Source: Dyadobacter luteus (GTDB lineage Bacteria; Bacteroidota; Bacteroidia; Cytophagales; Spirosomataceae). Taken from it: DNA of 64,000 bases. The translations under genes and the position numbers were made by a program. This document shows positions 34,095-43,155 of this stretch, in pieces. The notes below the pieces were generated by a model, which was not told the origin of the DNA, made no database searches, and worked only from the letters and a program-made list of their open reading frames with translations. The stretch covers positions 37,605-101,604 of the forward strand of contig NZ_QNUL01000025.1 of NCBI RefSeq assembly GCF_003383615.1. The letters run 5' to 3'. Numbering within the stretch: position 1 is the first letter of the stretch; each line of letters begins with the position of its first letter.

Positions 34095-36830
34095 TCAATC
34101 CTCTTCAAACAACCAATCAATATTTGACGCTGCTTTATCACTTTTTGAAACAAGGTTTTTCAGATCAACATTTGTATCTGTAAAACCCAAAACCAGCACT
34201 TTTCCTTTCCCAAAAACCAGCGTATGTTTTCCGGAAGGAAAGGTGAAAACATGAATATTCACAGGTATTTTATTAACCGTAAACGCACCGGCAATCTGTA
34301 CCTCCGCCTCACCGTAATCGTTCGCCGTGGCATCGGTTTCGAGATTGGGTGTACTAAGAAATCCGGATTGACCTGATTGAAAGTAGCCCACCAGCAATTT
34401 CACCGGCACATCAGTTTCAAATTCAATTTTTGAATTTTTGGCATATTGATCTTTCGCATTGAATCGTAACGCTTGAAGTTCCGAAAAGGAATCAGGCAAA
34501 CCTTTCACTGCAGACGGAGTGTCTTTATAGACCTCCTCACCATTTTTCAACTGAAAAGTTTCAGTCTTACGAGTTAAAGCTACGGAAATTGGTGTAATCA
34601 CTTCGCTGGTATTCCTGCTGCCTTCACCTGCTTTTAATTTCCTCAAATTAATCTTAAAACGCTCCACCTCTTTTTGATAAAATGGTAGCAATTCTACCCA
34701 GGTTTTATTTTTACCGCCATCCCCACCAACTGGTATACGTCTCTGAGCTGTTTGCATGCTATTGGCATACAAATAGGTATCTTTTGTAAGCTCAACCAAT
34801 CTTTTATAATGATCTACGCTTTGTTCAAGATGTGGCAATGCAGCTTCAAGGTCAGACAGTTTTTTTGTATAGGTGTACGTTAAGACAAGTGCCGCCGCCT
34901 TCACTTTTTCAGAGAAAAAATCGGCTAGTGCCTGAGTGCAATACACGTCATTTTTTACTCTTCCGAATTCATCCTTGTTCCTTGTAACATGCGAAGCGGC
35001 TCTATCAATGGCATCTGCGGCCAATTTACCATGAAGTACTACCTCAGCGATAATCTGAACCGGTGTTTCTCCGATATGTTTCAGCGATTGAAGTTCCTTA
35101 TCCACATATTCCGTTAGCGTCTCCCCTTCCGGCCCATCTGAATTATACAGCTCCGGCCAAACACGGTATTTCTTTGGATTTACAAGTTGGCTCATTGTCA
35201 TTCCCAGCGTAAGCGTTTGTCTGTTTCCATTCGTGATCCCAAAACGACGTAACAACTTCGGAGCGATTTCTCCTGCCTGCTCGTAAGCTTCAAGTATATC
35301 TTTTCCAGCCTGCCCGGCTCCGAACTCATCGCCCAATTCTCCGCCCCAGTACGCTATCTCCTGTTTGCGATCCCGCCTGCAATTCCAGGCATAACGCGCC
35401 CAAGCTTTGTACCAAACCCAATCACGATCAATCTGTAACAAACGCTGGGACGTATGGTCAGCTGTATAGGGCCAATCCCAATACGATGACTCCGGATAAA
35501 GATGCAAACCATTCGCACCGTGTATATCATGCATCGCCTGCACACTTTTTTGTATAAAATCTGCCGATCCGTACCGGAAAGGTTCAAGGTTTGCCAATAT
35601 GTGAACGTTGTCGATATGGGTCGAACCCAGCGCACTCATTTCCCTGTGCATTTTCGTCCAGGGGCCACGTGGCTGGTAAGTAGTAAGTGCTTCGCCGTTG
35701 TATTTGTTCATTGTAAATAACGAATTATACAAAGGCAGAGATGCTTTCATCACCAACTGAGGATTTGTATCGTGCCCCCGCAAAACAATAGGTGGTTGTG
35801 TAGAAGAGCCCAACGCCGCAAGACCATCTTTCACGCCGGGAATGATCGTTTTTGTAAACCATTCCACATCATTTTCATCGCCCTCCATGGCTTCACCCAA
35901 AGTAATGAGCAAACCTACATTCGGATATTTTTCTACAAATGCAGCGATGGACTTGCGCGTGTAGTCTGATAACAATGGTGTTATTTCCCTCTTCCTTTCC
36001 TGAGTTGGCATATTATGCTTTTCAGCAAATGGCTTGGAAACGATAATGTTATAAAACATCTGTATCACCCATATTCCACGTTTATCTGCTTCCGTGGTCA
36101 AAAAGCTATACAGTTCCTCATTCTTTTTGAAAGTTTGCTCGTCTACCTCCACTGCATACGGATAATCCTTCAGCTTCACCAACGAGGCAAATGGGTGACC
36201 GTTCCATAAATACAAGGAATTCAGCCTGTTCTCAACGAGCATATCCAAATACTTAATCCACAGCTCCTTGTCATACAACCATGGAAAGTTTTCCGGCGTG
36301 TAAGGATATTCATAAACAGTGCGACCGGGAAGATACTCTGTTTTTTGTATGCCAATGCAGGTTCCGCGAAGCACCATTTCAGGTTGATCTGTAAGATTCA
36401 AATTGACTGGTAACGCTCCTTCTGCTGATATTTTATCTGCCAATTCCAGACAACCATAAAGTATTCCTGATTCATCGAAACCTGCCACAATTATGCTTTT
36501 ATCATCCGAACGAATCACATAACCTTCCTTGCCGGGGGCTTTATCGTTTGCGTTTTGGTATTTGCGCAACTCCTTTCCGATAACCGGATCGTTATATAAG
36601 CCAATCGTCACTTTTCGTCCGTTTCGCTCTGACACCGACTTTCTTTCACCTATTCCTATTCCAGCTTTTTCCAATGCACTCCTTAGCTTTTGAACGCCAA
36701 ATTCCACACGTGGTGCGGCGTTATCCGGAATACTGATAGTTACAGTTTTCGTGGATAGATTTTGCGAACAGACGGATTCTGTTACTCCAAAAACGATAAG
36801 AAATAGCAGACTGAGGCAATAAGTTTTCAT
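34095..36830 (-). CDS. Large secreted glycoside-hydrolase-like protein, family not identified
   Basis: A 911-residue exported protein starting at MKTYCLSLLFLIVFGVTES; the frame from 36845 adds five residues. About 30-150 resembles the non-catalytic N-terminal domain that precedes the barrel in GH20, GH67 and GH84 enzymes (GYVIRSDDKSIIVAGFDESG, GILYGCLELADKI). About 160-520 looks like a TIM barrel: LWIKYLDMLVENRLNSLYLW, GLLITLGEAMEGDENDV and GANGLHLYPESSYWDWPYTA, offering Asp/Glu candidates. A helical part and a beta-rich tail follow. It is co-directional with the GH29 gene, 53 bases downstream of it. The substrate is unknown; an acidic or plant-type glycan is only a guess. Confidence 0.7.
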   Translation of the reverse strand: MKTYCLSLLFLIVFGVTESVCSQNLSTKTVTISIPDNAAPRVEFGVQKLRSALEKAGIGIGERKSVSERNGRKVTIGLYNDPVIGKELRKYQNANDKAPGKEGYVIRSDDKSIIVAGFDESGILYGCLELADKISAEGALPVNLNLTDQPEMVLRGTCIGIQKTEYLPGRTVYEYPYTPENFPWLYDKELWIKYLDMLVENRLNSLYLWNGHPFASLVKLKDYPYAVEVDEQTFKKNEELYSFLTTEADKRGIWVIQMFYNIIVSKPFAEKHNMPTQERKREITPLLSDYTRKSIAAFVEKYPNVGLLITLGEAMEGDENDVEWFTKTIIPGVKDGLAALGSSTQPPIVLRGHDTNPQLVMKASLPLYNSLFTMNKYNGEALTTYQPRGPWTKMHREMSALGSTHIDNVHILANLEPFRYGSADFIQKSVQAMHDIHGANGLHLYPESSYWDWPYTADHTSQRLLQIDRDWVWYKAWARYAWNCRRDRKQEIAYWGGELGDEFGAGQAGKDILEAYEQAGEIAPKLLRRFGITNGNRQTLTLGMTMSQLVNPKKYRVWPELYNSDGPEGETLTEYVDKELQSLKHIGETPVQIIAEVVLHGKLAADAIDRAASHVTRNKDEFGRVKNDVYCTQALADFFSEKVKAAALVLTYTYTKKLSDLEAALPHLEQSVDHYKRLVELTKDTYLYANSMQTAQRRIPVGGDGGKNKTWVELLPFYQKEVERFKINLRKLKAGEGSRNTSEVITPISVALTRKTETFQLKNGEEVYKDTPSAVKGLPDSFSELQALRFNAKDQYAKNSKIEFETDVPVKLLVGYFQSGQSGFLSTPNLETDATANDYGEAEVQIAGAFTVNKIPVNIHVFTFPSGKHTLVFGKGKVLVLGFTDTNVDLKNLVSKSDKAASNIDWLFEED

Positions 36831-36883
36831 TGCTTGAATATTCAAATAGTAAGAAATTTAATCTCTAGATGTGATGCTATTAC

Positions 36884-38359
36884 CTATTCCATCTCAATTT
36901 TAATCACATGAGCTATATCTGAAGGAATACGCGTTTTACCGGGAATCGTAATGTTTAATCCTTTGTCTGTCAACACACTGTTACACACAACCAGATTTTT
37001 CAATCCCAAGAGATTCACAGCTTTCACCTTTCCATCGATACCGCTTTTAGATAATGTTTTCAAACTGAACTGAATATCGGTCTGATTACCATTAGTAGCA
37101 ATGTCTTTCTCGGTACCTCTGATTTCCCCGGCAGTTACCGGCCAGTCAAGCAAAATAGCATAGATGGTTTTCCCTTTTTGTGTGTAATAGACCTTCTTGC
37201 CCGAAGCCAAAGTTTCGCCAAACACTTTGTAAGGACGTGTTTCATATATCGCCTCACCGAAAGTCCACATCCAGCGACCTACTTTATGCACTACTTGCTT
37301 TTGCTCTTCCGGGAAAGTCCCGTCGGCCATGGGAGAAAGGTTGAGTAACATCTGTCCGTTTTTACTGACTACGTCAATCAGTGTGTGAACAATCTCCTTG
37401 GCCGTACGAATCTCCATGCCTTCGGTATATCCCCAGGAATAGGACAAGCCTGTCCCTATTGAATAATCGCATAACCATGGCTTTTCAATAATCTTATCAG
37501 GATTGGAGTTTTCGTGATCTTCCATGCCCACACCCGCCGGCAGATCCTCGCCTTTGTAAGTGACGATCACATCCTGTTGGCGCTTTTCAGCTTCATTGAA
37601 ATAATGAGCCAGGTACGATTGTATGTTCTTTTCCGGAACCTGTTCAAGCCAGGCATCGTGGTAAATGACGTCAGGATGGTATTTACTCACCAACTCCTTA
37701 CACTTATCCATCCACATCTGATCCCATTCTTTTTTGTCCATTGTTGAGCCATATAGCTTCGCATACTTCGGATCGGCTCCTGCCCAGCCTGGCTTCAGTT
37801 TAACATTGGTGTAATTCAGTTCATGATGTAACGAAGTGAAAAATTTAAGTCCGCGACCACGGATTGCTTTCTCTAATTCACCAACTACATCTCTTTTCGG
37901 ACCCATATCTTTCGCGTTGAAGGGTGTGAGCTCACTATCCCACATGGCGAATCCATCGTGATGCTCGGCAACGGGTCCGGCGAATCGGGCACCACCTTTT
38001 ACAAACAGATCTGCCCATTCGTCTGCATTGAAATTCTCCCCCTTGAACTTTGGAATGAAATCGTGATAGCCCAATTTTTCCAGAGATCCATATAAAGCCT
38101 GATGTCGCTTATAAGTTCCTAGCTTCGAATAGTCCTGCTTGTCGTTATGCATGTGCTGGATATAGTGTTCATTGTTATAGGCAGGCACAGCGTACACACC
38201 CCAATGGCAGTAAATCCCGAATTTGGCATCGCGCATCCAGTCGGGTACTTCTTTGTGTTTTTCGAGTGATTGCCAATCAGCTGTATACTTTTGAGCAATG
38301 GCATTCTCCATAACAATAGGAGTAATTAATAGCAGAAGAATCCTGAAAAAATAATCCAT
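36884..38359 (-). CDS. Alpha-L-fucosidase, GH29
   Basis: A 491-residue secreted enzyme (signal about 1-22, ending AIAQ). GH29 landmarks are MRDAKFGIYCHWGVYAVPAY, VAEHHDGFAMWDSELTPFNA and the segment DVIYHDAWLEQVPE, which contains the presumed nucleophile Asp; LNLSPMADGTFPEEQ is the usual loop after it. The C-terminal part (about 375-491) is a small beta-sandwich. The reaction is retaining hydrolysis of alpha-L-fucosides. It seems to head a minus-strand group with the large unidentified hydrolase and is divergent from the HigBA genes across an 81-base gap. Linkage specificity cannot be inferred. A minor possibility is another GH29-related galactosidase subgroup. Confidence 0.92.
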   Translation of the reverse strand: MDYFFRILLLLITPIVMENAIAQKYTADWQSLEKHKEVPDWMRDAKFGIYCHWGVYAVPAYNNEHYIQHMHNDKQDYSKLGTYKRHQALYGSLEKLGYHDFIPKFKGENFNADEWADLFVKGGARFAGPVAEHHDGFAMWDSELTPFNAKDMGPKRDVVGELEKAIRGRGLKFFTSLHHELNYTNVKLKPGWAGADPKYAKLYGSTMDKKEWDQMWMDKCKELVSKYHPDVIYHDAWLEQVPEKNIQSYLAHYFNEAEKRQQDVIVTYKGEDLPAGVGMEDHENSNPDKIIEKPWLCDYSIGTGLSYSWGYTEGMEIRTAKEIVHTLIDVVSKNGQMLLNLSPMADGTFPEEQKQVVHKVGRWMWTFGEAIYETRPYKVFGETLASGKKVYYTQKGKTIYAILLDWPVTAGEIRGTEKDIATNGNQTDIQFSLKTLSKSGIDGKVKAVNLLGLKNLVVCNSVLTDKGLNITIPGKTRIPSDIAHVIKIEME

Positions 38360-38440
38360 TATATTGTTTCAATTTTTGAAATTATATTTTACTTTTAGAA
38401 ACTATTATGAAGCTTTATCTACACATCAGCAAACATCAAT

Positions 38441-38746
38441 GTGGTCATTATTTCTAAAAAAACGATTCATGAGTATATCACATTTGAACCGCGTGCAAGA
38501 GAAGCATTATTAAACTGGTACAAGCATGTTAAAACTGCCGATTGGTCAAAGTTTTCTGATGTTCGAAACACTTTCAATTCTGTAGATTCTGCGGGCAATG
38601 ACAGGTATGTCTTTAACATTAAAGGAAATGATTATCGGTTGATCGCCATTATTCATTTTGAAGTCAGGACGGTTTACATAGTCTTCATTGGGACTCATTC
38701 TGAATACGATAAAATTGATGCATCAAAAGTTGAATACAAGAAATAG
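38441..38746 (+). CDS. higB: HigB-like type II toxin
   Basis: A 101-residue RelE/HigB-superfamily toxin with HIISKK-like start IISKKTIHEYITFEPRAREA, then WYKHVKTADWSKFSDVRNTF, the core RYVFNIKGNDYRLIAIIHFE and VYIVFIGTHSEYDKID. Such toxins cleave mRNA on the ribosome. The frame begins with GTG at 38441; an ATG two bases earlier is out of frame, and no in-frame ATG precedes. It is followed 3 bases later by a matching antitoxin gene. The pair sits between two unrelated glycan operons, typical of mobile addiction modules. Confidence 0.93.
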   Translation: MVIISKKTIHEYITFEPRAREALLNWYKHVKTADWSKFSDVRNTFNSVDSAGNDRYVFNIKGNDYRLIAIIHFEVRTVYIVFIGTHSEYDKIDASKVEYKK

Positions 38747-38749
38747 ATT

Positions 38750-39127
38750 ATGAAAAACGATAAAATCACTTACGATCACGAAACGGACTATAAAAATGCG
38801 ATGAAAGAGATACTCACCTTAATGAACAAGGGTGAAGGAAATCTTTCTGAAAATGAGACTAACAAACTTCGTCAGATGGCAATTGCTGCTGAAGAATATG
38901 AAGACCTCCATTATCCGCTTCCAATGCCAAAGTCTATCTCCGAAATGGTGGAACTCAAACGCTTTCAACTTAAGCTTACACAAGGTGCTCTGGCTGACAT
39001 GCTCGGTTTGGGGAAACCCAAATTGTCACAAATTCTTAATGGTAAACGCGAGCCGGATGTTTCCTTTTTAAAAGCAGTTTACCAAAAGCTGGGTATTGAT
39101 CCCGGTTTTTTGCTGGATAATGTATAG
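38750..39127 (+). CDS. higA: HigA-like antitoxin, HTH type
   Basis: A 125-residue antitoxin. An N-terminal helical region (about 1-60), a short linker with HYPLPMPKSISEMVELK and a Cro-type HTH (about 68-120; FQLKLTQGALADMLGLGKPK, LSQILNGKREPDVSFLKAVY) match HigA proteins. It should bind and neutralise the toxin just upstream and repress the shared promoter. The toxin-first gene order is the usual one for HigBA. The gene is convergent with the GH127 gene, 32 bases away. Confidence 0.93.
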   Translation: MKNDKITYDHETDYKNAMKEILTLMNKGEGNLSENETNKLRQMAIAAEEYEDLHYPLPMPKSISEMVELKRFQLKLTQGALADMLGLGKPKLSQILNGKREPDVSFLKAVYQKLGIDPGFLLDNV

Positions 39128-39159
39128 GTTGTTTCCTGGTTCAAATATTTTAATCACAC

Positions 39160-41190
39160 TCACCTCGCCAACGGCAGCCAAACGGACATATCATTATGTC
39201 CTCTGTTTCCCCACGCATAATAAGGAACAAGCCTTACCGGTACAGATTGAGGCTTTTCGGTTGAAACTTCACGGTACAGACTTTTATTCCACTGAGTCGG
39301 ACTGATCAAAACACCATCGCCGGTTAAGCTCACAACAGGACTGTTCTCAATCGTGATCTTAGCCGGTTTCAGATTGTTGTTGACGGCAATAGCCACATCA
39401 AAAATCGTTTTTCCTTTTGGCAAGTCGGTGGATTCCAGACAGTATACCACGGGTCCTCGCTTCACTGCGACCTGGTTGCGCGTCTCCTCCACCAATGGAT
39501 TCGATTCAATCAATTTAACCGGCATCGGCAAATCAAGTTCGATTTTATCTCCTGTTTTCCAGTTGCCATTCACTTCAGCATAAGTTCCGGCAACCAATTT
39601 TGCAGTAGATGGCTTTCCGTTCACAAGCAATCTGGCACCACTGCACCATCCGGGAATCCGGAAATACAATGCCATTGCTTCCTTCGGAGCCTGATCTATT
39701 TTGATTGAAACTTTTCCATCCCATGGATAATCAGTGGTTTGGGATAATTTCAGCTGGCCGCTTTTGAAGCTTGTATTCAGGGTGTTTCCTCCGTACAAAT
39801 TAAAGTAAACGCCTTTGTCCGAAATACTATAGGCATACTGATTCACCTCTGCTACGGTGCGAACCGTATTGGGCGGACAGCAATTAGACTTGCCGATGTA
39901 AGCCACTCTGTCCTTCGACCAGCGCTGCTCAAATGGCAGAGCATCTGAATAAGCCAAAGGATTGGTATACAAAAACTTGTCTCCCTTCAGGTTAATTCCT
40001 GACAATACGCTATTGTATAAAGCAAGTTCCACGACGTCTGCATATTTAGCATCCCCGCTGATTTGCAACATCCGCCAGTTCCAAAGTACGTTACCTATGT
40101 TCGCACAAGTTTCGTTGTGTGCCGTAAAGTTGGGAAGCTGATAATCGCGGCCATAGGCCTGGTGAATTTTCTGAACATCGTCAGGCTTGTAAGAAGTACC
40201 ATCCGGCGAAACACCATCGTACAGCGCTCCGCAACCGCCTGTGACATACATTTTATGCTGCATCAGATCCTCCCACATCGTATTGAGTTGTTTCAGTAGC
40301 GCCTGGTCTCCGGTTTCTGCGTAAACATCAGCTACGCCTGCATACAGATAATTAGCCCGTACGGCGTGCCCCAGTACTTTTGTTTGTTCCAAAAACGGAA
40401 TCCTGTCCTGGTTATCATCCGTACCTTCAGTAGCACCTTTGATACTGATCAGATGTTGGACCAGCGTGAGGTATTTCTGCTCATGAGTTGTTCTGTACAG
40501 CTCACTTAATCCCATATAATGTGCCGGGCAAATCGCATTGCGGGACTGCTCCGGTGTAGCGGCTGCATAAAAACCAATCAGGAAATCAGCTGCTTTTTTT
40601 GCGACCTCCAGCAGAGTGGTTTTACCTGTAGCTCTGTAATGCACACAGGCGGTGGTCATCAAATGCCCGAAGTTATAGGCTTCAAAACTCAGCCTGCTAT
40701 CAAACATTTTCGATTCTCCCTTTTTATTCTGATCAATAATCGCTTTGGTATAAATGTAACCATCCTTACGCTGCGCCTTGGCAATTACCTCAATAGCATG
40801 ATCCATCAGAGCATCCAGTTTGGGATCTTTGGTGACGGCGTACATGCCGGCGACTGCTTCCAGGGTTTTGTAGAAATCACCGTCATGGAACGAAGGACCT
40901 TTAAAATTCCCTTCCTTCAGACCGGCCGCAATTTCAAAATTCCTGAATGAATGACTAATCTCAGGATCTGTATAAACCTTCCAGATATTGGGAACCATCG
41001 TTTCCTGGCAAACCTTAAAACGATCCGCCCAGAAACCTTGTGTCCATTTCACTGCATCCAGATCAGTTCCGTGTAAATGCGCATGGGCACTTTTTGAAGT
41101 ATTTACCAGTCCCCTGCCCTGTCCATGGGAATTACCGGACACTACAGCGAATGCAACCGTTGCTAAAAGGACATATTTTAATTTGTTCAT
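39160..41190 (-). CDS. Beta-L-arabinofuranosidase-type enzyme, GH127/GH146
   Basis: A 676-residue secreted protein (signal about 1-24, ending SHGQ). The (alpha/alpha)6 barrel shows VKWTQGFWADRFKVCQETMV, QRKDGYIYTKAIIDQN, YVTGGCGALYDGVSPDG, HNETCANIGNVLWNWRM (the Glu and Cys of the ETCA motif) and YIGKSNCCPPNTVRTVAEVN (the paired Cys). In the characterised GH127 enzyme these Cys bind zinc, and one is the nucleophile. The product would be L-arabinose from beta-arabinofuranosides such as plant extensin or arabinan side chains. It is the last gene of the SusC-SusD-propeller operon; GH146 is the close alternative. Confidence 0.9.
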   Translation of the reverse strand: MNKLKYVLLATVAFAVVSGNSHGQGRGLVNTSKSAHAHLHGTDLDAVKWTQGFWADRFKVCQETMVPNIWKVYTDPEISHSFRNFEIAAGLKEGNFKGPSFHDGDFYKTLEAVAGMYAVTKDPKLDALMDHAIEVIAKAQRKDGYIYTKAIIDQNKKGESKMFDSRLSFEAYNFGHLMTTACVHYRATGKTTLLEVAKKAADFLIGFYAAATPEQSRNAICPAHYMGLSELYRTTHEQKYLTLVQHLISIKGATEGTDDNQDRIPFLEQTKVLGHAVRANYLYAGVADVYAETGDQALLKQLNTMWEDLMQHKMYVTGGCGALYDGVSPDGTSYKPDDVQKIHQAYGRDYQLPNFTAHNETCANIGNVLWNWRMLQISGDAKYADVVELALYNSVLSGINLKGDKFLYTNPLAYSDALPFEQRWSKDRVAYIGKSNCCPPNTVRTVAEVNQYAYSISDKGVYFNLYGGNTLNTSFKSGQLKLSQTTDYPWDGKVSIKIDQAPKEAMALYFRIPGWCSGARLLVNGKPSTAKLVAGTYAEVNGNWKTGDKIELDLPMPVKLIESNPLVEETRNQVAVKRGPVVYCLESTDLPKGKTIFDVAIAVNNNLKPAKITIENSPVVSLTGDGVLISPTQWNKSLYREVSTEKPQSVPVRLVPYYAWGNRGHNDMSVWLPLAR

Positions 41191-41229
41191 ACTTACTACT
41201 TTATACTTGATAACATGGCTTTATTCACT

Positions 41230-43068
41230 CTAAAACGACTTGGTAGTCAGGTACTCCAGGCTGTACACTGCCTCAATGTCTTTTCTCCCGGCATCAGGTA
41301 AATCGTACATCTGATCCGTGGGAGTATCCGCATCCGGGAAACGGCGTGTATCTCCCGTCCGGAAAGCAATGCGACTGAATGACTCTAAAGGTGCAAACAG
41401 GATATTATTACCCAAATCTTTTCCATTTACTGACACAGTGTATATACGGGTAGTCACATCAGCCTTCACCACAACCTTGTAGGTTTTGCCGGCTTCATAG
41501 GTAAGCAGTTTCTTGTTTCGATAGCCAGCCTTAGTTCTAAAAGTGGCGGCTGAATCAAAAGAAAGGCGAATGCCCGGAGTGCCTTTTGCATCCAGAAATT
41601 CAATATCCAGCAGTCCGTCTTGACTTTGCGAAGGTGTAATACTGAATTCCACCATTAGCTTTTTCGTCGCAGGAATTACTCTTTCGACTTTGGCATAGTC
41701 AAAAGGATCTGCGTCTTTAAGAACCAGCGCTTTGCCTGACGTATTTCTTTCAATGTCCACAGGTGCCCATTGGGGACTATATACATTCCAATCCGCCAGC
41801 TCTTTGCCATCCGGCAACTTTGAAAAATGATCACTTGCATGTACCTCAGTATGATCTTTAATGGGAACCGGAACCATGGAAACCCACATATCCTCCTTGT
41901 TTGTGCTGTAGGTGAGCCACAGGTTTCCATCTTTGGAATTACCATCACCTTCAGAAATCCCCCTCACGTATTGCGGACCATAGGACTTATAATTCCCTCC
42001 GTATCGCATAGAGGCAATTTCGCCATTAACAAGCAGCAAATTATTATAATCCAATCCATTATCACTCACAGACAATGCTAGTGGCCAGCGAAATTCTGAA
42101 GGATTATAAACCGTTACGTATTTGCCGTCCGATGTTTTTTGCCCCCAAATTTTGGCATTGCTATTTACAAATCCCGGAGCTCGTTTGGGATTATACAACC
42201 ACGATTTACCATTGTCTTTGCTGATGCTTGTCAATGCATTTTTCCAAAGGCCTACCACCCGCCCATCCGGTAAATGATAAGAACTGAATGCTTTATACTC
42301 ACCTTTGAGTGGAACCAATTCATCGTCGCGGTCAGCTTCCTCGGCCCATTGCTGGGTGGTGAGTGTATTGGTGAGCAGCTGGTCACACGCCTGCACAAAG
42401 CCCTTGTCTTTGCTTTTTTTATAAAGCGGATAATCTGCAGGTTGTTTCCAGGATTTATTAAATCTGATAAAATAGATTGGTCCTAGTGTGCCATCCTTAT
42501 AAATTTCGCGAACCACACGGCCTATACCATTTCCATCATTGGGATCATCCTTGGCATCCAGTGCAATACCGTAGTAACCAAGTGTAAGCAAACGATCATT
42601 TTTAGATACAAAAAATCCCATACGCTGATGCATAACCGCATACAGGTCTTTAGCCACACCGGGATATTCCTTCTTGGTTGTACCATCAGGAATTTTGTAC
42701 GGTGGAAAAATCACTTCCGCCTTCGACCACGTTCGCCCATCTTCCGAAGTCTGCAAAAGCGTTTGTCCGGGCGGTATATGTTCACCTACAGGATTGCTCA
42801 GGTAATTGAGATAAAACTTGTTGTTCCAGTAAGCCAGCATCGGAGCATGGTTGTAGGTCCAGGTAACTGAGGTATCTCCCTGTGAATTAGTCCGGTTTGC
42901 GCGAAGTGTCTGGTAAGAATGTACTCCAATGGCCGGACTAAGCTGACCGTGATGGTAATCAACATTGACCAGCGTTTTTCCACTATACCGGATCGTGTCC
43001 TGAGCGGCAAGCTCAGAACCTGTTAGCGCAAGGAGTACGAAAGAATAGATCGTGTGTTTTTTTTTCAT
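41230..43068 (-). CDS. Secreted six-bladed-propeller, sialidase-like hydrolase
   Basis: A 612-residue protein (signal about 1-22, ending LAAQ). Residues about 40-420 form a beta-propeller with sialidase/BNR-type strands (LLQTSEDGRTWSKAEVIFPP, SISKDNGKSWLYNP, GLWKNALTSISKDNGK) but without a clear Arg triad, so sialidase activity is doubtful. About 440-600 resembles a concanavalin-like sandwich (VERVIPATKKLMVEFSITPS, TYKVVVKADVTTRIYTVSVN). It lies 39 bases before GH127 in a SusCD operon, so a glycosidase or lyase acting on the same plant glycan is likely. Family members in such loci include rhamnosidase and lyase types; none is claimed. Confidence 0.65.
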   Translation of the reverse strand: MKKKHTIYSFVLLALTGSELAAQDTIRYSGKTLVNVDYHHGQLSPAIGVHSYQTLRANRTNSQGDTSVTWTYNHAPMLAYWNNKFYLNYLSNPVGEHIPPGQTLLQTSEDGRTWSKAEVIFPPYKIPDGTTKKEYPGVAKDLYAVMHQRMGFFVSKNDRLLTLGYYGIALDAKDDPNDGNGIGRVVREIYKDGTLGPIYFIRFNKSWKQPADYPLYKKSKDKGFVQACDQLLTNTLTTQQWAEEADRDDELVPLKGEYKAFSSYHLPDGRVVGLWKNALTSISKDNGKSWLYNPKRAPGFVNSNAKIWGQKTSDGKYVTVYNPSEFRWPLALSVSDNGLDYNNLLLVNGEIASMRYGGNYKSYGPQYVRGISEGDGNSKDGNLWLTYSTNKEDMWVSMVPVPIKDHTEVHASDHFSKLPDGKELADWNVYSPQWAPVDIERNTSGKALVLKDADPFDYAKVERVIPATKKLMVEFSITPSQSQDGLLDIEFLDAKGTPGIRLSFDSAATFRTKAGYRNKKLLTYEAGKTYKVVVKADVTTRIYTVSVNGKDLGNNILFAPLESFSRIAFRTGDTRRFPDADTPTDQMYDLPDAGRKDIEAVYSLEYLTTKSF

Positions 43069-43099
43069 GCCCGTTGAGCATTATCGAGTGGTTGTATAA

Positions 43100-43137
43100 A
43101 ACAATATTTACAGATAGTGTCACCAGTAAATATTGTT
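43100..43137 (-). terminator. AT-rich inverted repeat after the SusD gene
   Basis: AACAATATTTAC (43100-43111) and GTAAATATTGTT (43126-43137) are perfect 12-base arms with a 14-base loop. On the minus strand the stem is followed by TTTATAC. It follows the SusD stop and may terminate some transcripts or stabilise the SusCD mRNA, giving lower levels of the downstream hydrolases. Confidence 0.5.
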
Positions 43138-43155
43138 GCAAATGGATTTCACAAA

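Noticed and set aside
38367..38381. TTTCAATTTTTGAAA inverted repeat between GH29 and HigB as a HigA operator
   Set aside because: Arms are only six bases in AT-rich DNA and lie about 60 bases from the toxin start, so chance is likely.
40519..40950. A 143-codon plus-strand frame inside GH127
   Set aside because: Antisense to conserved GH127 sequence, without any domain.
41230..43068. Assignment of the propeller protein as a sialidase
   Set aside because: BNR-like strands are visible but no clear Arg triad or Tyr/Glu pair could be found, and the locus points to plant arabinosides.
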